Shown piece after piece: positions 24,372 to 35,803 of a stretch of 64,000 bases of DNA. The notes under the pieces are model-generated. The model did no database searches. It saw only the letters and a program-made list of their open reading frames with translations, and was not told the DNA's origin. The stretch's first letter is position 1, and the number at the start of each line of letters is the position of its first letter. Source of the DNA: Jaltomata sinuosa (lineage: Eukaryota; Streptophyta; Magnoliopsida; Solanales; Solanaceae); NCBI GenBank assembly GCA_003996215.1, contig QJPP01000457.1, forward strand, positions 62,001 through 126,000. Reading direction: 5' to 3'. The translations under genes were made by a program, and so were the position numbers.

Positions 24372-24591
24372 TAAATGCTTTATTATAATATTCTTTATTT
24401 AAAGGAATTAGTCTTTGTTTTTTTAAGTATTTTATATATTTGTATTCCATTTTAGATATAGTATCTATTAACTTATTTAGCCTGTTGTTATCAGTTTTTG
24501 TAATACTAAGTTGTTTATATTCTGGATATAAATTTTTTAATTTCCTTTTTATTTTTCTTATCCTCTTTTTAGTATGTTTCAAATCATCCAT
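24364..24591 (-). CDS. 75-aa lysine-rich ORF, second of the coupled cluster
   Basis: Unrecognised, strongly basic N-terminal part (KKRIRKIKRKLKN). The C-terminal motif RLIPLxxxYY recurs at the end of the upstream broken ORF, which suggests duplication of a small gene. Overlaps the next ORF by eight bases. Confidence 0.4.
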   Translation of the reverse strand: MDDLKHTKKRIRKIKRKLKNLYPEYKQLSITKTDNNRLNKLIDTISKMEYKYIKYLKKQRLIPLNKEYYNKAFNE

Positions 24592-24598
24592 TTTTTTT

Positions 24599-24792
24599 TT
24601 ATATTTTTTTATAATAATCTTCCCTTAGGGGAATTAACCTGATTATTTCTTTTACATTGTCTAGAATATATTCTAAATATTCTATATTTTGGTTCTTTGA
24701 TACACTTCTATATTTTCTTTTATCAAGTTTCCTAGTAGGATTATGTCTACCTTAGTTTCGTACCAATATTGTAAGTATTCGTAATTAATCAT
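24599..24792 (-). pseudogene. First ORF of the coupled cluster, frameshifted
   Basis: A 36-codon frame opens at 24792 (MINYEYLQYW) and stops at 24682. A second frame that overlaps it continues to 24599 and ends in an RLIPLxxxYY motif like that of the next ORF. The two together would be about the size of that neighbour, so a single frameshift probably broke an original gene. It ends eight bases before the next ATG. Confidence 0.4.
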
Positions 24793-25582
24793 TAGTCTAA
24801 ATATACTATTTTTAGATCTGAGTATATCTCTCAATCGTCATCTATATTTAAATCTGCACTAATAAGAGAGGTCTAGAGTGAATTGACCTTAGCAGGCCTC
24901 TGCAGAAACTGACTAGGGAATACATCCAAAAGTCGTAAAGGAGAAGTATAGTGGCTACGAAACAGAGGAGAAGTCACACAACGGCACCTCTGGCTTTTGT
25001 CTTTTTCCTTTTGTTAACCTTCTTATATACTTTTTGACTATATTTTCACTTTCTCTAGCTCTCTACTTCTCTTTTTCTTTCTTTTTGTGAAAATTGAACT
25101 GTAAACATTTTTACCTCTATCCCCTTGCTGCGTGAAAATTGGCTGGCTAGTTGACTTCTATCCACTTGTTTTTATAAAAAATATTTAATTATCACAAAAT
25201 TAATGAACTTTCACATACTAACTAAAAAGTTAAAAAGTTAAAAAGTTAAAAAGTTGGAAAACGCTAAAGTTTTTAATGTTAACTCTTGTTTACTCTCTTT
25301 TTTATTTTAAATCTAACAAATAAAAATTCAATAAAAAAGCTCAGCAAGGAACAAAATATTGTTTCCCTTTTAAGTAAAACTTTTTGTAGGGGAGGTCGGA
25401 GCTATGATTTATACCCTAATGTTAAACATAGGAATTGTGTTAGACATATGTTTCAAAAATTCAATACAAAAATACAAAAGCTTTGAAAGACTTGGTATAT
25501 TGAAGGTTCTTCAACCATCTACTTTATTGAATCTTTCAAATAGATCCTACCAGACATCTTGAGCATTAGAGCATGTAATGTC
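24793..25582. other. AT-rich DNA upstream of the ORF cluster
   Basis: On the minus strand this would be the leader of the four-ORF cluster. I looked for a Met-tRNA primer site (TGGTATCA) and did not find one. Short direct repeats of AAAAGTTA occur at 25225-25255. Confidence 0.35.
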
Positions 25583-25587
25583 ATCAA

Positions 25588-26312
25588 TGTTTACTGTCGA
25601 TTTAGGACAGTTAGATTTGTTTGTGGGTCAAGAGCACACATTACGGTCTTAGCTTCGTTGTTAGATACGTAAGTTTGCAAAAGATGATAAACGTAAATGA
25701 AACACAAAATAAATTACTAAGGCAACAATAGAGAGCTAATCTGAGACACTGGCGAGGTGTTCGGTCCTTCTAGCTACGAATGAGTCGGGGCCGAGAACAG
25801 CATGTAAGCGAGCATATTAACAATGGAACGGTAAACAACCAAGAGAAAACAGTAAGACAAAACAAGCTTAACGATCGAGAGAGATTTTATTACTTTAGGG
25901 CTAGAGCTAATCAAGAGTGGATCCGTTAAATGAAGGAGGAGGTTTCTATTTATAGGGTGTGAGTCATTCCTTGATGCGACGGAATAGTACTATCTTGCTG
26001 GACCAATGGTACTCTGTCCAATAGATGGCCACCACTTGTCCTTAAGCCATTAAGGATGTCAAACTGTTATGTTGCGTCTGACACGACTCTGTCGGGTGTT
26101 GTCCACACACCTGAATATTTTGACACACCATCCTTTTGTCTATCCCTTGCGAGCAGTCGTTGTCAAAAGCCTTCTCGGTCTACCTTGCCTTCGCCCGAGA
26201 AACCACTTCTTCGTGACGGATGTGCACTCGAGATGGCATCATTGCGGGCTGCTTCCATTTTGACCCGGCCCAAGTTGGCCCGGCTGGTCCAATCCATTTT
26301 TACCCCCATACA
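25588..26312 (-). repeat. 3' LTR of element F
   Basis: 725 bp. On the minus strand it runs from TGTATGGGGGTAAAAATGG to GTAAACA. A TATA box is at 25946-25955 on minus. A purine-rich stretch (AAAGACAGAGGGACTATC, minus, 26314-26331) next to it would be the polypurine tract. Confidence 0.82.
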
Positions 26313-26799
26313 GATAGTCCCTCTGTCTTTCGCTCGTGTACACCTGGTTCGAGCGGAAGGCAGAACTGATCTCCTAAATGTTCCCTATACTCTTTTTGCT
26401 AACCTTTTTCCAAAACGTCATATTATTGGGACTTGAAACGTCGTCACCTATTGAATCCTGCTCCCTTTTCGACACGTGCTTACTGGAGGGGAGGTGACAT
26501 TTTCCCTTGAGTGTCGTGCTGATGCTTTCGATCCTCGCATCGATTCTCCTTCCATAAAGCATTATTGAGAGTATTTTACTTACTTCTACATTTTCCTTTA
26601 GTCTCGCTTCTTCAAACAAGAAAATACCAAAGGGTTCTTCTGCTTGCGATGTATCTTCTTTCAGACGGCAGCCATGTCTATCCCGCAAACTCTTGCCATT
26701 CTCCAACAAATTCAAATGATTCGTCCAGTAGCTATGAAAGCAGGAGATCTATTTTTGGCTCCTCCATGAAACATATAGTACCACCGGTGATTAATACTG

Positions 26800-28925
26800 C
26801 CGATGACTTTGGAGGGCCCTCAAGAATGGGAGAAGATGTCTGACCCATCGGGGATATACACTCTGTTATCTCTTTATCACACATTTACTCCCTTCGTTCG
26901 TCTTGCCGATAGTCCCTTGATTTCTGTGTGGAGGTCCCTTCTACCATTAATAGGATTTCTACCAATTGCCCTAGCTTCGTCTTTCTGTATACTTCGTCAT
27001 TCCTTCTAGGCCTGCGCGACCCGATCGACATCATCATCATATCATTTTGCCACACTTTTTGACTGAGCCTGGGGAAACTTAGCCTCGACTTGTGGAAGGT
27101 CGTGCCTTGTCTCAGGGCCCTGACAAATTTGGCCAGAATCGAATTCACAGATTTGCATCTTCTAATGCTTTTCTTTTCGAGACTAGCTCGAGGGGGTATA
27201 GTCGAATTGGAGCCCCACGAGCGCTGCTTCATTTTGGGTAACTTAGATGACTCGCTCAATCTTGACTGGTCCATGCATTGTATAGTCATTGCCACAGAGG
27301 AGTTAATCAAAGTAACTCATTTTTCCTTGGAATGTTTGCCGTAAGTTCCTTGCCCCTTACTTCTTGTTATTTTGCAATTGTTGTTCTCACAACTTTTGCC
27401 TTGTAGCATACCAATGGTTCCCAATGGTGAGCGCTCTTTTTATTCTTACTGGGCCCTTCAAAGAGTGGGTCTCCAGACTCATATCATTGGGCGTTGCCAA
27501 AACTTGGGTTGCCCTTTCTCCTTACCTTCGTGAACCTGCTTGCTCCCGTATATTACCTTTGAGTTCCTTCTCTCCGGCTATTCCCTATCGCCCTATTTTA
27601 CTTTCCCTTTATAGTTTCTCTATCGAAAAAAGGTCTATCAATCTTTTTGAATGCAGCACTCCTTCTATTCTTGAGGGATCCCCAGGCATTGTCGGTGCCT
27701 CAACCTGCGGGAGTGAGTCCAGTCGCTCAAGCCATTACCCAATACAGTGAGGCAGGATCGAGGCTCGCTCGCGGTCCTTGCTCTTTGAGGGGGAAAAGAC
27801 CCACAATAGAGGTGGTAATTTTAGATGATTCTGACAAGTCAGGCCCCAACCCTCTCTCAAAAAGGCCTAGAGGGACGAGTTATGCTAGTGATTCACTACC
27901 TCGCTCTCGGGATTCTCCTATTACCGGCCCTGAAGCCACTCTTGGCCCTCTTGCTAGTCCCTTGAATTGTCTGTCCAGTAGTAGATCGTGCTTGAGGGTG
28001 AGAGCTTTATCTAACCAAGGCCATGCTTCCTTGAATTGTCCTGCCAATGATCCTTACATGCTTACCAGCCAATTCCCCGCACCAGTGGACTAACTTTCAT
28101 CATCCAGATTGATTATTTATCCATCTCTTCGGACATGAACTTCTTATCAGGGACATCTAGAGTGTCCAACTACTTCATGCCCTTTATTTCTCCTAGTGAC
28201 CAGGAGAAATTGGATGACGTTCCAACTGAAGGGTTGGGCAATGATAATATCCATGCTTCTGCTCGAGTAAGCATACATTATTACTAGTATTTTTTGCCTA
28301 ACAACTTTCCCCCTTTCTTCTTATCCTTACATAGTTTTATGTTTCCTTCTTTCAGGCCAACCTTCTAACTGCGGAGGATCTACAGCGATGGCTGAGGGAT
28401 CGGCAGGGTTTGGAGGTACGTTGTGCCACACGAGAAGCGGATTTGAGCTTGTTGCACGATTAGTCTTCGTTGGCCGAATCCCTTGCCCTGTATAATTTTG
28501 AGATCGAGGTTCTTAAGCTCCAAATTGAAAAAGTTAGGTGAGAAAGAGAAGCCTTCAAAGCAGAAGCCCAAGAACACCTCTTAGAGATTGAGAGGCTGAA
28601 AGAGGAGTGTGTGGTGCAGTCAGAAGTGATGGAGGGGTTACTCTACCAATAGAGCGTGCTGCGAGAAAAACTTAGTGGGATATTTCAAGGTGCCACCTCT
28701 GGTCCTTCGGACGAGGCTGGGCCTTTGTGTCCTGCCTCAATACTGGACCATGGCGAGGTCCACTGGCTCAGGGAAAAGATTCATTTGCTCACAGTAGCCT
28801 CCTCGCGCAGAAAGGTTCCCAGTTTTATCAGGACTTCAATTGAGACTCAGCTCACCCAGATTAAAGTCCTTGAGGAAGTGAAGTCTGGACGACTGGATTT
28901 GGAGGTTGAAATTAGTAAAACCTAA
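26800..28925 (+). pseudogene. Degenerate antisense gene inside element F
   Basis: Plus-strand blocks of coding-like sequence joined by two intron-like gaps: a GTAAGTTCC donor at about 27341 with a TTGTAG acceptor at about 27405, and a GTAAGCATAC donor at about 28269 with a TTCTTTCAG acceptor at about 28355. The first blocks are hydrophobic (TPFVRLADSPL, FFSRLARGG), the middle is Ser/Pro-rich with an SKRPRG motif, and the last (28356-28925) is a Glu/Leu-rich coiled coil. This is the order seen in the plant putative gypsy-type transposon proteins (Transposase_28 type) encoded antisense in Tat elements. Stops and frame changes make it non-functional. The match is from memory of the family style and is not certain. 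Confidence 0.45.
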
Positions 28926-31271
28926 CACCTGATCGATCGCTCGAGGGAGAACATTAGGTCCGAATCCTCGAAGGGCAGCTCTGATCTGAGATCCAGTGGC
29001 GATCTTCCTGCGGGTGTCTCGAGGCCAACAAATTGAAATTCCTTTTTTTCCAGCCCTTCTTTCTTTAATTTGGTGTACTTTCCCTGTGTACTCGAGATTT
29101 ATAATGGACATGGATTTTGCATGTATGTTGTTTTACAAAGCACGCTTCCTTTTTGGCAGCCTTTTATTAATTATTGGTCACCACATGGCGCCATCCCATT
29201 CATTGGTCAAATGGTACTTGTATTTCAAATTTAGGCAGAGAGAGAGGTAGGGAGGGAAAGAAGAAGAATCCTTCTTGTCTTTCCTTTTGTATAAGTAAAG
29301 GTCCCTTTGGCATATACTTCTCTCAGGAATAATATCTATCTTACCTCCCAAATGGTTTTTATTGTACTTTATACCACCGGTCTTTCTTCCGTCCATGCCT
29401 CTTTTCTTTTCAGCTTCTGCCTCCTCCCTAGTTCCTGCTCTGTCTTTGTCCTTGACCCTGGCAGTCTTTCGTGCTGCCGTAGTTACCGGTCAAGGGTTGA
29501 GTAGAAACTAGAGAAGAGGCTAGGACAGAGACACATTTTCGCTCTCGTTGGAGGGGGGTATCCTCTTCCTTACCTACGTAGAAAACAAAGTTGCCAGATC
29601 TTCCCCTCGCTCCTGTTCTCGGCCTCTAAATGTATGCTTGAAGATGGAGCACTCCTTTTCCCTCCGTGCTTTATTGCCATCACCAGGAGCACTCGATCTC
29701 CAAAAGCGGTGAAGGGAAGATGGTTTACCTGATGGGGCCTGCAATATCTTAGAGCCGCATTTATCAGCGTGGAGGTGAAGGCTATGCTCTCATCCCCAAT
29801 AGATCAGATCTCCTTTTAGGACGGTCATTTAAAAAGAGTTTTTTCCTCTGAAATTTATGTAATTGTATTGTCCCCTTGAGGGTTCTACAGTTTGAATGAA
29901 GAGGTTTTCTTAGCTGCACTTTTTTATGTTTGTCCCGAGAGCTATGCCTTTTTATTATTTCTTTTTCTAGAAATCTTGTTTCCCAGAGCAAACACAAAAA
30001 AGTTGTCATTTTATTCTTCTCTTCTGAGCTTGTCCTCATAAAACTGCTCAGCCTTTGTCGGCCTTTTCTTTCGAGAAGACTCTTAATGTTGTCCTTTCCT
30101 TGGGGTCTGTGAAAAGGGCCTTTGTATGGATTTATTTTGACTGACCTCTTGCAATTTGTGTGGGTTGAATTCTCAGGCCGATTAGTCTCGAGAATAAAGA
30201 TGGAGAGCGAGAGTACGCGCTAACCAATTTTTTCTGATTTTATATGATCTCTGATTCATCAGGTTGCCAAAGCTTGACCTAGGCATTTCAGCCTATTTTA
30301 TACCTAGTTATATCAAGGAGGGATCCCTTTAATTTTAATTTTGCTGACCGTCTAATTCCAGACATCTCTGAGATAGTTTAGCGCGTAATCTTAGAGTACT
30401 TTAACTCCGAAAAACCGATAATTAGCTTAAAGGGCCAATCTTAGAAACAATACAAATTCATACGGGTTAAATTCAGGTAGGCATCTTGTTTGGGCATATT
30501 ATATAGAGCATGTGATGACATGGTCTCAGATTTTCTTCACGATTAGATGATCAGTCCGTGTGATTATCGTGTATACACTTATCGAGAAGTTCATGAGGAG
30601 GACGTTCGCACCTATAGAAGTGAGTCATTGGTCCGCTTCTGGGGCTATACGTACTTATTCTATAGTCCTTTGCATAAGCTCCAAAAATTGCTGCCTTGTT
30701 TTCCGTTTTGGGTTCTCCCCTTCAGCTTCCAAGGAGCGAGGGGCCCTGCCTTGGAGGCCTTGCCCATTGCTAGCCATCTTTCGATTTGACTGTGAAGTTT
30801 TATTGAGAAAAGAAAGATGAGATTCAAAACCAAAGCATAAACATCCTCTAACATCTTTGAGTTTTGTTCAGTCAATTGCCATCAGTCATTATTTTTACAA
30901 TAGAAGAAGAAAAAAAGAAACTTTTCCCCGACGTTCCCGCTCGTGAGGGTATCTTAAACAAATGGTTGTAGGTGGCTTTCATAAAACATCATGCATATAT
31001 CCCTTATTTCTTTCGCTATTGGCTATTAAAATGATAGGTATCTCCCTTCACACCCAAAAGTCCATGTTGCTACTCTATTAAAAGAAACCTTGACCGAAAG
31101 AAAAACATATCAAGATTAAAACTAAGTGAAAGGAAAAGAACTTGGCATGTTTATCCCGAGTCTTCTTAGTCTCTATCATTTTCTCCTCGAAGTGAAGACT
31201 GTTTTACTTGCCATTCTTTGGGTCGGTGCCTTGGTTTACAGCAAAGATCGCTTGCGGCCCTTCCTCCTTGT
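28926..31271. other. Internal non-coding region of element F
   Basis: No retroviral protein motif found on either strand over 2.3 kb where pol would lie in an autonomous relative. Only short open frames. Confidence 0.45.
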
Positions 31272-31598
31272 CTAGGGGACTTCCATGAAGCTTCCAACCA
31301 TCATCCTGAACGAGTCTATAGAGCCTCTTGGCAAGTGGGAATACCATTCCTTGATGGGAGCGATGAACTCCTTTCGTATTTCCTGCAGCAGCCTCCTGGA
31401 TTTTGCTTCAACATCCCCTTGATCAACTACCCGGCTCCATTTCTTCCCTGCGCCTTCGTCCATCGCCTCTGAACCAAGGGGTGTGCCACCATCTGTTAGG
31501 CCTATTTTCATCCTATGAGTCCCAAGTGTCACATCGTCGGACTCGGGAGTCTTCTTAGGGGTTCCTTTCCCTATACAGTCGTCGTTATCAATCGCCAT
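31272..31598 (-). pseudogene. gag: Truncated gag start of element F
   Basis: A 108-codon frame begins MAIDNDDCIGK about 100 bases inside the 5' LTR end and stops early. The last 30 residues (FIAPIKEWYSHLPRGSIDSF) have the look of a gag N-terminal capsid segment, where an LPxGSIxSF motif is common. Position and orientation fit gag. The rest of gag is missing. Confidence 0.5.
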
Positions 31599-31698
31599 AA
31601 CCTATTCTCCTGCAAGGTAACAGCATAAAAATAAACTAGCAAGCAGAAATAAAGTTAAAACTCACGCAGTTGCTCTGGCCCCACAGTGGACGTCAAAC

Positions 31699-33043
31699 TG
31701 TTTACCGTTGATTTGGGACAGTTAGATTTATGGGATGATTTAAAAAATATACAGTTTAAGAAAAATAATTATATTTACATAGCCCATATAAGAAAAAATT
31801 ACACCCGCAATAGCTTATTTTTATACGATACACATCTTTATACATATTTATACAACTTTATACATCTTTATACAACATTATACTCTTACTATACACAAAT
31901 GTATAAACTTATATAATAGTGTATAAGAGGTGTGTATATACACTTTTACATTGTTATATACATTATACATAATTATACAATATATATGGAAGAAACTAAT
32001 TAGAATTCTAAGTACTTGTATTTTTAAGTGTAGTATTGAGTATGAAGAGACTCCATAAACACAAATAAAGTAGATTTTTAACTTAAAAAAAGTAAAATTA
32101 GTTCTATAATTCTTCTTCTTTTTCTGGGTGGGGGGAGGGCGAGTTTGCATTAAGAAATCAAACTATATTAATTAAAAAATCAACTTGCCACAGAAGCTAA
32201 AGCAAAGGAACACAAATGAACTGATCTTAATGCAGATGGTGCAGTAAAAGCAGTGGGATGATTTGCCCAAAAAAGTGGGCTATTACATGTAATTTTAAAA
32301 AGTTAGGCCAAAAAGTAACATAATTTTATCTTAATGTCCATATAGTTTAATTTTTTCTATATTTGTTTATGGGTCAAGAGCACGCATTACGGTCTTACCT
32401 TTGTTGTTAAAAATGTAAGTTCATAATAGAGAATAAATGTAAAAAAACACAATAAATTACTAAGGCAAAATCTGAGACACCGACAAGGTGTTCGATCTTT
32501 CTAGCCATGAACTAGTCGTGGCCGAGAATAAAAGTAAGCAAGTATAATAAAAATGGACCATTAAACAACCAAGAGAAAATAATAAGACAAAACAAGCTTA
32601 CCGATCGAGAGAGATTTTATTACTTTAGGAATAGAGCTAATCAAGAGTGGATCTGTTACAATGAGGGAGAAGGTCTCTATTTATAGGGTGTGAGTAGTTC
32701 CTTGATGCAAAAGGAATAGTACTATCTTGTTAGACCAATGGTACTGTGCCTAATGAATGGCCGTCACTTGTTTTTGAGCTGTTGGAGGATGCCAACTTGT
32801 TATGTTGCGTCTGACGCGGCTCTGCCAGGTGTTGCATATGTACCGGAATATTTTAACATGCCGTCCCTTTGTTTGTCCCTTATGTGCAATCGTTGTCACT
32901 AGCCTTCCGGACCACCTTGCCTTCACCCGAGAAATCACTTCTTCGTGCCGAATGTGCACTCGAGATGGCGTCATTGCAGGCCATTTCTATTTTGACCCGG
33001 TCCAAATTAACCTAGCCGGCCAATTTCATTTTTACCCCATACA
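31699..33043 (-). repeat. 5' LTR of element F, with an insertion
   Basis: Same sequence as 25588-26312, but split: the first 32 bases (31699-31730) and the remainder (from about 32363) are separated by an unrelated AT-rich piece of about 630 bp. The TATA box is at 32677-32686 on minus. Confidence 0.8.
31731..32362. mobile_element. AT-rich insertion in the F 5' LTR
   Basis: Interrupts the LTR between TTAGATTT and TTGTTTATGGG. The piece begins TGGGATGATTT, and the same string recurs near its other end (32257). It has runs of TTATACA/TGTATAA in both orientations (31840-31985). No ORF of interest. Class unknown. Confidence 0.5.
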
Positions 33044-33048
33044 ATCAA

Positions 33049-33900
33049 CAAGATTCTTGATCATTGAATTCATAACTCAAGATAACACAATCACATTCAC
33101 TATCTCAGTGATTTCATATCAATTCTGAAAAAAATTCTTAATTATTTTTACTGCATCTACCATCCACCATCTCTAATTTCTTTCTAAACAATAGTGCAAT
33201 TCACACAGATCCAAATCAAATTGAGTAATTTTTAATGTCACTTAAGCGAAATGAAATAATTTGTGTCCCACTAACATCAAATGAATGTAGAAACAAGGAA
33301 TAATTGTAGTCAAACTCTAGAATATGATTTATACTCGAGTGAACCTGATTGAGATTCAAGCCGATTGGGGCTGGATTTTGAGAATACAAGAGGAGGAGTG
33401 AATTATAAGCGTGTTAAAATTTAGTTGGCTACTCTTTGAGTTCAATTGACTGATGACGAGATAGCCTGCACACAATTATTAGTCTTTTGATTTAAAAAAT
33501 TATAAATCACAATAAATATTAAGAGTGCAGAAATAATATGAGAGCATAAAGTAAATGACATCGGAATTTTTATACTAGTTCAAAACTAATGTGGTATCCT
33601 AATCTAATTTTCTTGGGTTGCGAGGTTATTTATTTGAGTTCTTTATAATTTTGAGTTGAGTAGTCTTAGTGGTTTTTCGCGTTCACCACCAATGTTTACA
33701 AGATTGGTTTTCACTCGCTCATCAACAATGAATAAGTGCTGATTTTGACACGCTCACCAACAACATATAAGGTTGATTTTTCACTCGCTCACCAACGACT
33801 CTTTGATTTTCACTCGCTCACCAAAAAAAAACAAAAATCTCTTAATACAATACCTCACCAAATAATATTTTTTCTCTCATTCTCTCTTTTGACTACACAG
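33049..33900. other. Intergenic DNA with a short tandem motif
   Basis: No gene. Between about 33678 and 33826 the string CACTCGCTCACCAAC and close variants occur four to five times at irregular spacing, a pattern of decayed LTR minisatellites. Confidence 0.45.
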
Positions 33901-35508
33901 TAAATCAACAATGAAATACAACTTATGAAGAGTAGAACAAAGAAATTGAGAGTGGCTGAGATAAAAGTATGTGTGACTGCGTATTTTTCTTCTTCCGTAA
34001 CTACTTTAATTTATAGAGTCTCTTGGATATTTACCGTTTCTAACTTGTCTTGCTCTTTTGACAGATTTGAATATCATGTCACTTTCGTTAAATTTTGGAC
34101 TGCTTCCTTCTTGAGCATTGATGAAATCCTCTTCTCTTTAAAGAAAATGTTTATTTCCTTAAGTATGATCTTCAATCAATTCTGGAATCAGGCCTGTTAT
34201 TAATGTGGGTATCTCCATTTTTCAGAGTGGGGTCCGCAGCTCAAATAAAAGCCATGAAATAAGTAGCTGGTAAATAATTATCTTCCTTTTGGTTCTTGAA
34301 TATCTACATACAAAACTTGAATAATAGTGGAATGATCCTTGATAGTAATTTTATTTTCAAATATACCTCTTGATTGTTGAAAATCTCTTCTAATGGACTT
34401 TCCTTGTTCGGCTTCCTGATCGTGAGGAGTATTTCATTTTTGTTATTTTTGAGGCTCTGAGAAAGATTGTAAATAAATGTTCCTTCATTTGTTTTCTTCT
34501 CCATGAAGTCTCCATCAACTTCTTTCCATTTAGTATCATATACCAATCAATTCCTTTTTTTATTGGCATAGCATTTGAGATCTTCCAATATTCTAAATCT
34601 TATAGAATATGATCTTTCCTTGTAGAAAATATTGCAGCAATTAATCTTGGTTCCTCTTTTTAGATGCTTTCTACACTCTAGATCGTAGTGTAATTCTAAA
34701 GATATGATCCATTCATAAAATCAATATTGTAGTAAATATAATTCCTTCCTTGGCGTTGTAGTATATTCAATATTCTTCCCTATAATATCTTCCTTCCAGA
34801 ATAATTGATATTCTTCCCATTACTATTCTTCAATTTTTCTTTTGGCTTGTACAAGTATGAGCTCTTATTAAAGCAACCGAAGAGAATTTCAAGATCCTCT
34901 TCATTTCACCTAGAATCTTGATTTGAGTGTAATCACATCCCATTTTTTTGAATTTGGACTGATCACTGCGAATGTGGACTCTTTTGTAAACTTGATACTT
35001 CTGGCATATTTTGATACTCCATAGAGTTTGGACCTTCTTTAAGTAACAAATCAATTTTGATCTTTTCCTTTTGTAGAATATTTTTCTTCCATAGGATCAT
35101 AGTAACTTTTCTCTCCATGGTTCTTGTACCTTGATTTGTGCAAGTCTTTTTTCTTTCATATCTCCTCTCATAATATCTTCTTTTCAATATTTGTTTAGAT
35201 ATCCATCAAATTCTTCTTCATCAAATAAACCTATATCAAAAATAAATTTACCACAAGTAAATATTCTTTTATTAAATTATATTGATTTGTTATCATCAAA
35301 ATTAACAGGTGAAACCTTAGACCTAACAGATTTGTGTTGTTTAGAATTTATCCATTTGCCTGGAATCCATTGTTATTAACAGATTTCGTCTTTCTTGATT
35401 TTGAAGGATTTCTTCTCGAGATTCATATGAAACAAGAACAAATTGATTCATTAAGATCGCACTTTGTTCAGACGAGATTGAGCATGCATCTGAGTAACTA
35501 AGAAGCCT
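33901..35508 (-). mobile_element. Decayed internal region of a minus-strand retroelement
   Basis: Lies downstream (minus strand) of an LTR end and PBS at 35509-35527. Reads as broken, Lys/Glu-rich coding-like sequence; the longest open pieces are 34963-35187 and 34304-34546. I do not recognise a family. The acidic patch FDEEEFDGYLNKY (about 35190) and basic stretches would fit a gag or an unusual viral ORF, but nothing is diagnostic. Confidence 0.35.
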
Positions 35509-35520
35509 GCTCCAATACCA
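35509..35520 (-). other. Primer-binding site, minus strand
   Basis: Reverse strand TGGTATTGGAGC, close to the Met-tRNA complement and a common form in plant Copia elements. It abuts the LTR end ATTCATAACA with no gap. Confidence 0.6.
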
Positions 35521-35797
35521 TGTTATGAATCGAATGTAACAATAAAAGAAAACCTTTCCTACAGAGTATTGGATGTTCTAATTAGAAAAGAAAGAAAATA
35601 AGAAAGTGTTGAATTTTGTGATATTAAATTAAAGATATGTAGAATATATCAAAATCTCTTTTAAATTTGTTGTCTTAAACATGTCAGGTGGATAGTTAAA
35701 ATTAACGAATTGTTCAAAAAGGAAATAAATATTCTTTTTTTAAACGGATTAAAGAGGAAAGTAAAATAAATCTTCTATCTATATCTATATCTATCTA
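35521..35797 (-). mobile_element. Partial LTR, minus strand
   Basis: Starts TGTTATGAATCG on plus (LTR end ATAACA on minus). AT-rich. Its far end is lost where Helitron sequence begins at 35798. Confidence 0.45.
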
Positions 35798-35803
35798 TCT
35801 ATA
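35773..35803. repeat. TATC microsatellite
   Basis: Short run of CTATAT/CTATCTAT units directly before the Helitron start. Confidence 0.8.

Larger units (their letters stand above)
25583..33048 (-). mobile_element. Non-autonomous LTR retrotransposon F with antisense ORF
   Basis: Bounded by the 5-bp duplication ATCAA (25583-25587 and 33044-33048). The two LTRs are 25588-26312 and 31699-33043. TATA boxes (CTATAAATAG) and AATAAA signals on the reverse strand show minus-strand transcription, so the 5' LTR is the one at higher coordinates. Between the LTRs only a gag start (31598-31272) and a plus-strand degenerate gene (about 26800-28925) are readable; no RT or integrase motif is present. An extra ORF antisense to gag-pol is known from Tat-lineage gypsy elements, to which F may belong. 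Confidence 0.75.

Noticed and set aside
23733..24792. Bacterial operon or contamination
   Set aside because: The coupled ORFs lie between plant MITEs and LTR elements and have no Shine-Dalgarno pattern; a viral-type fragment is more likely.
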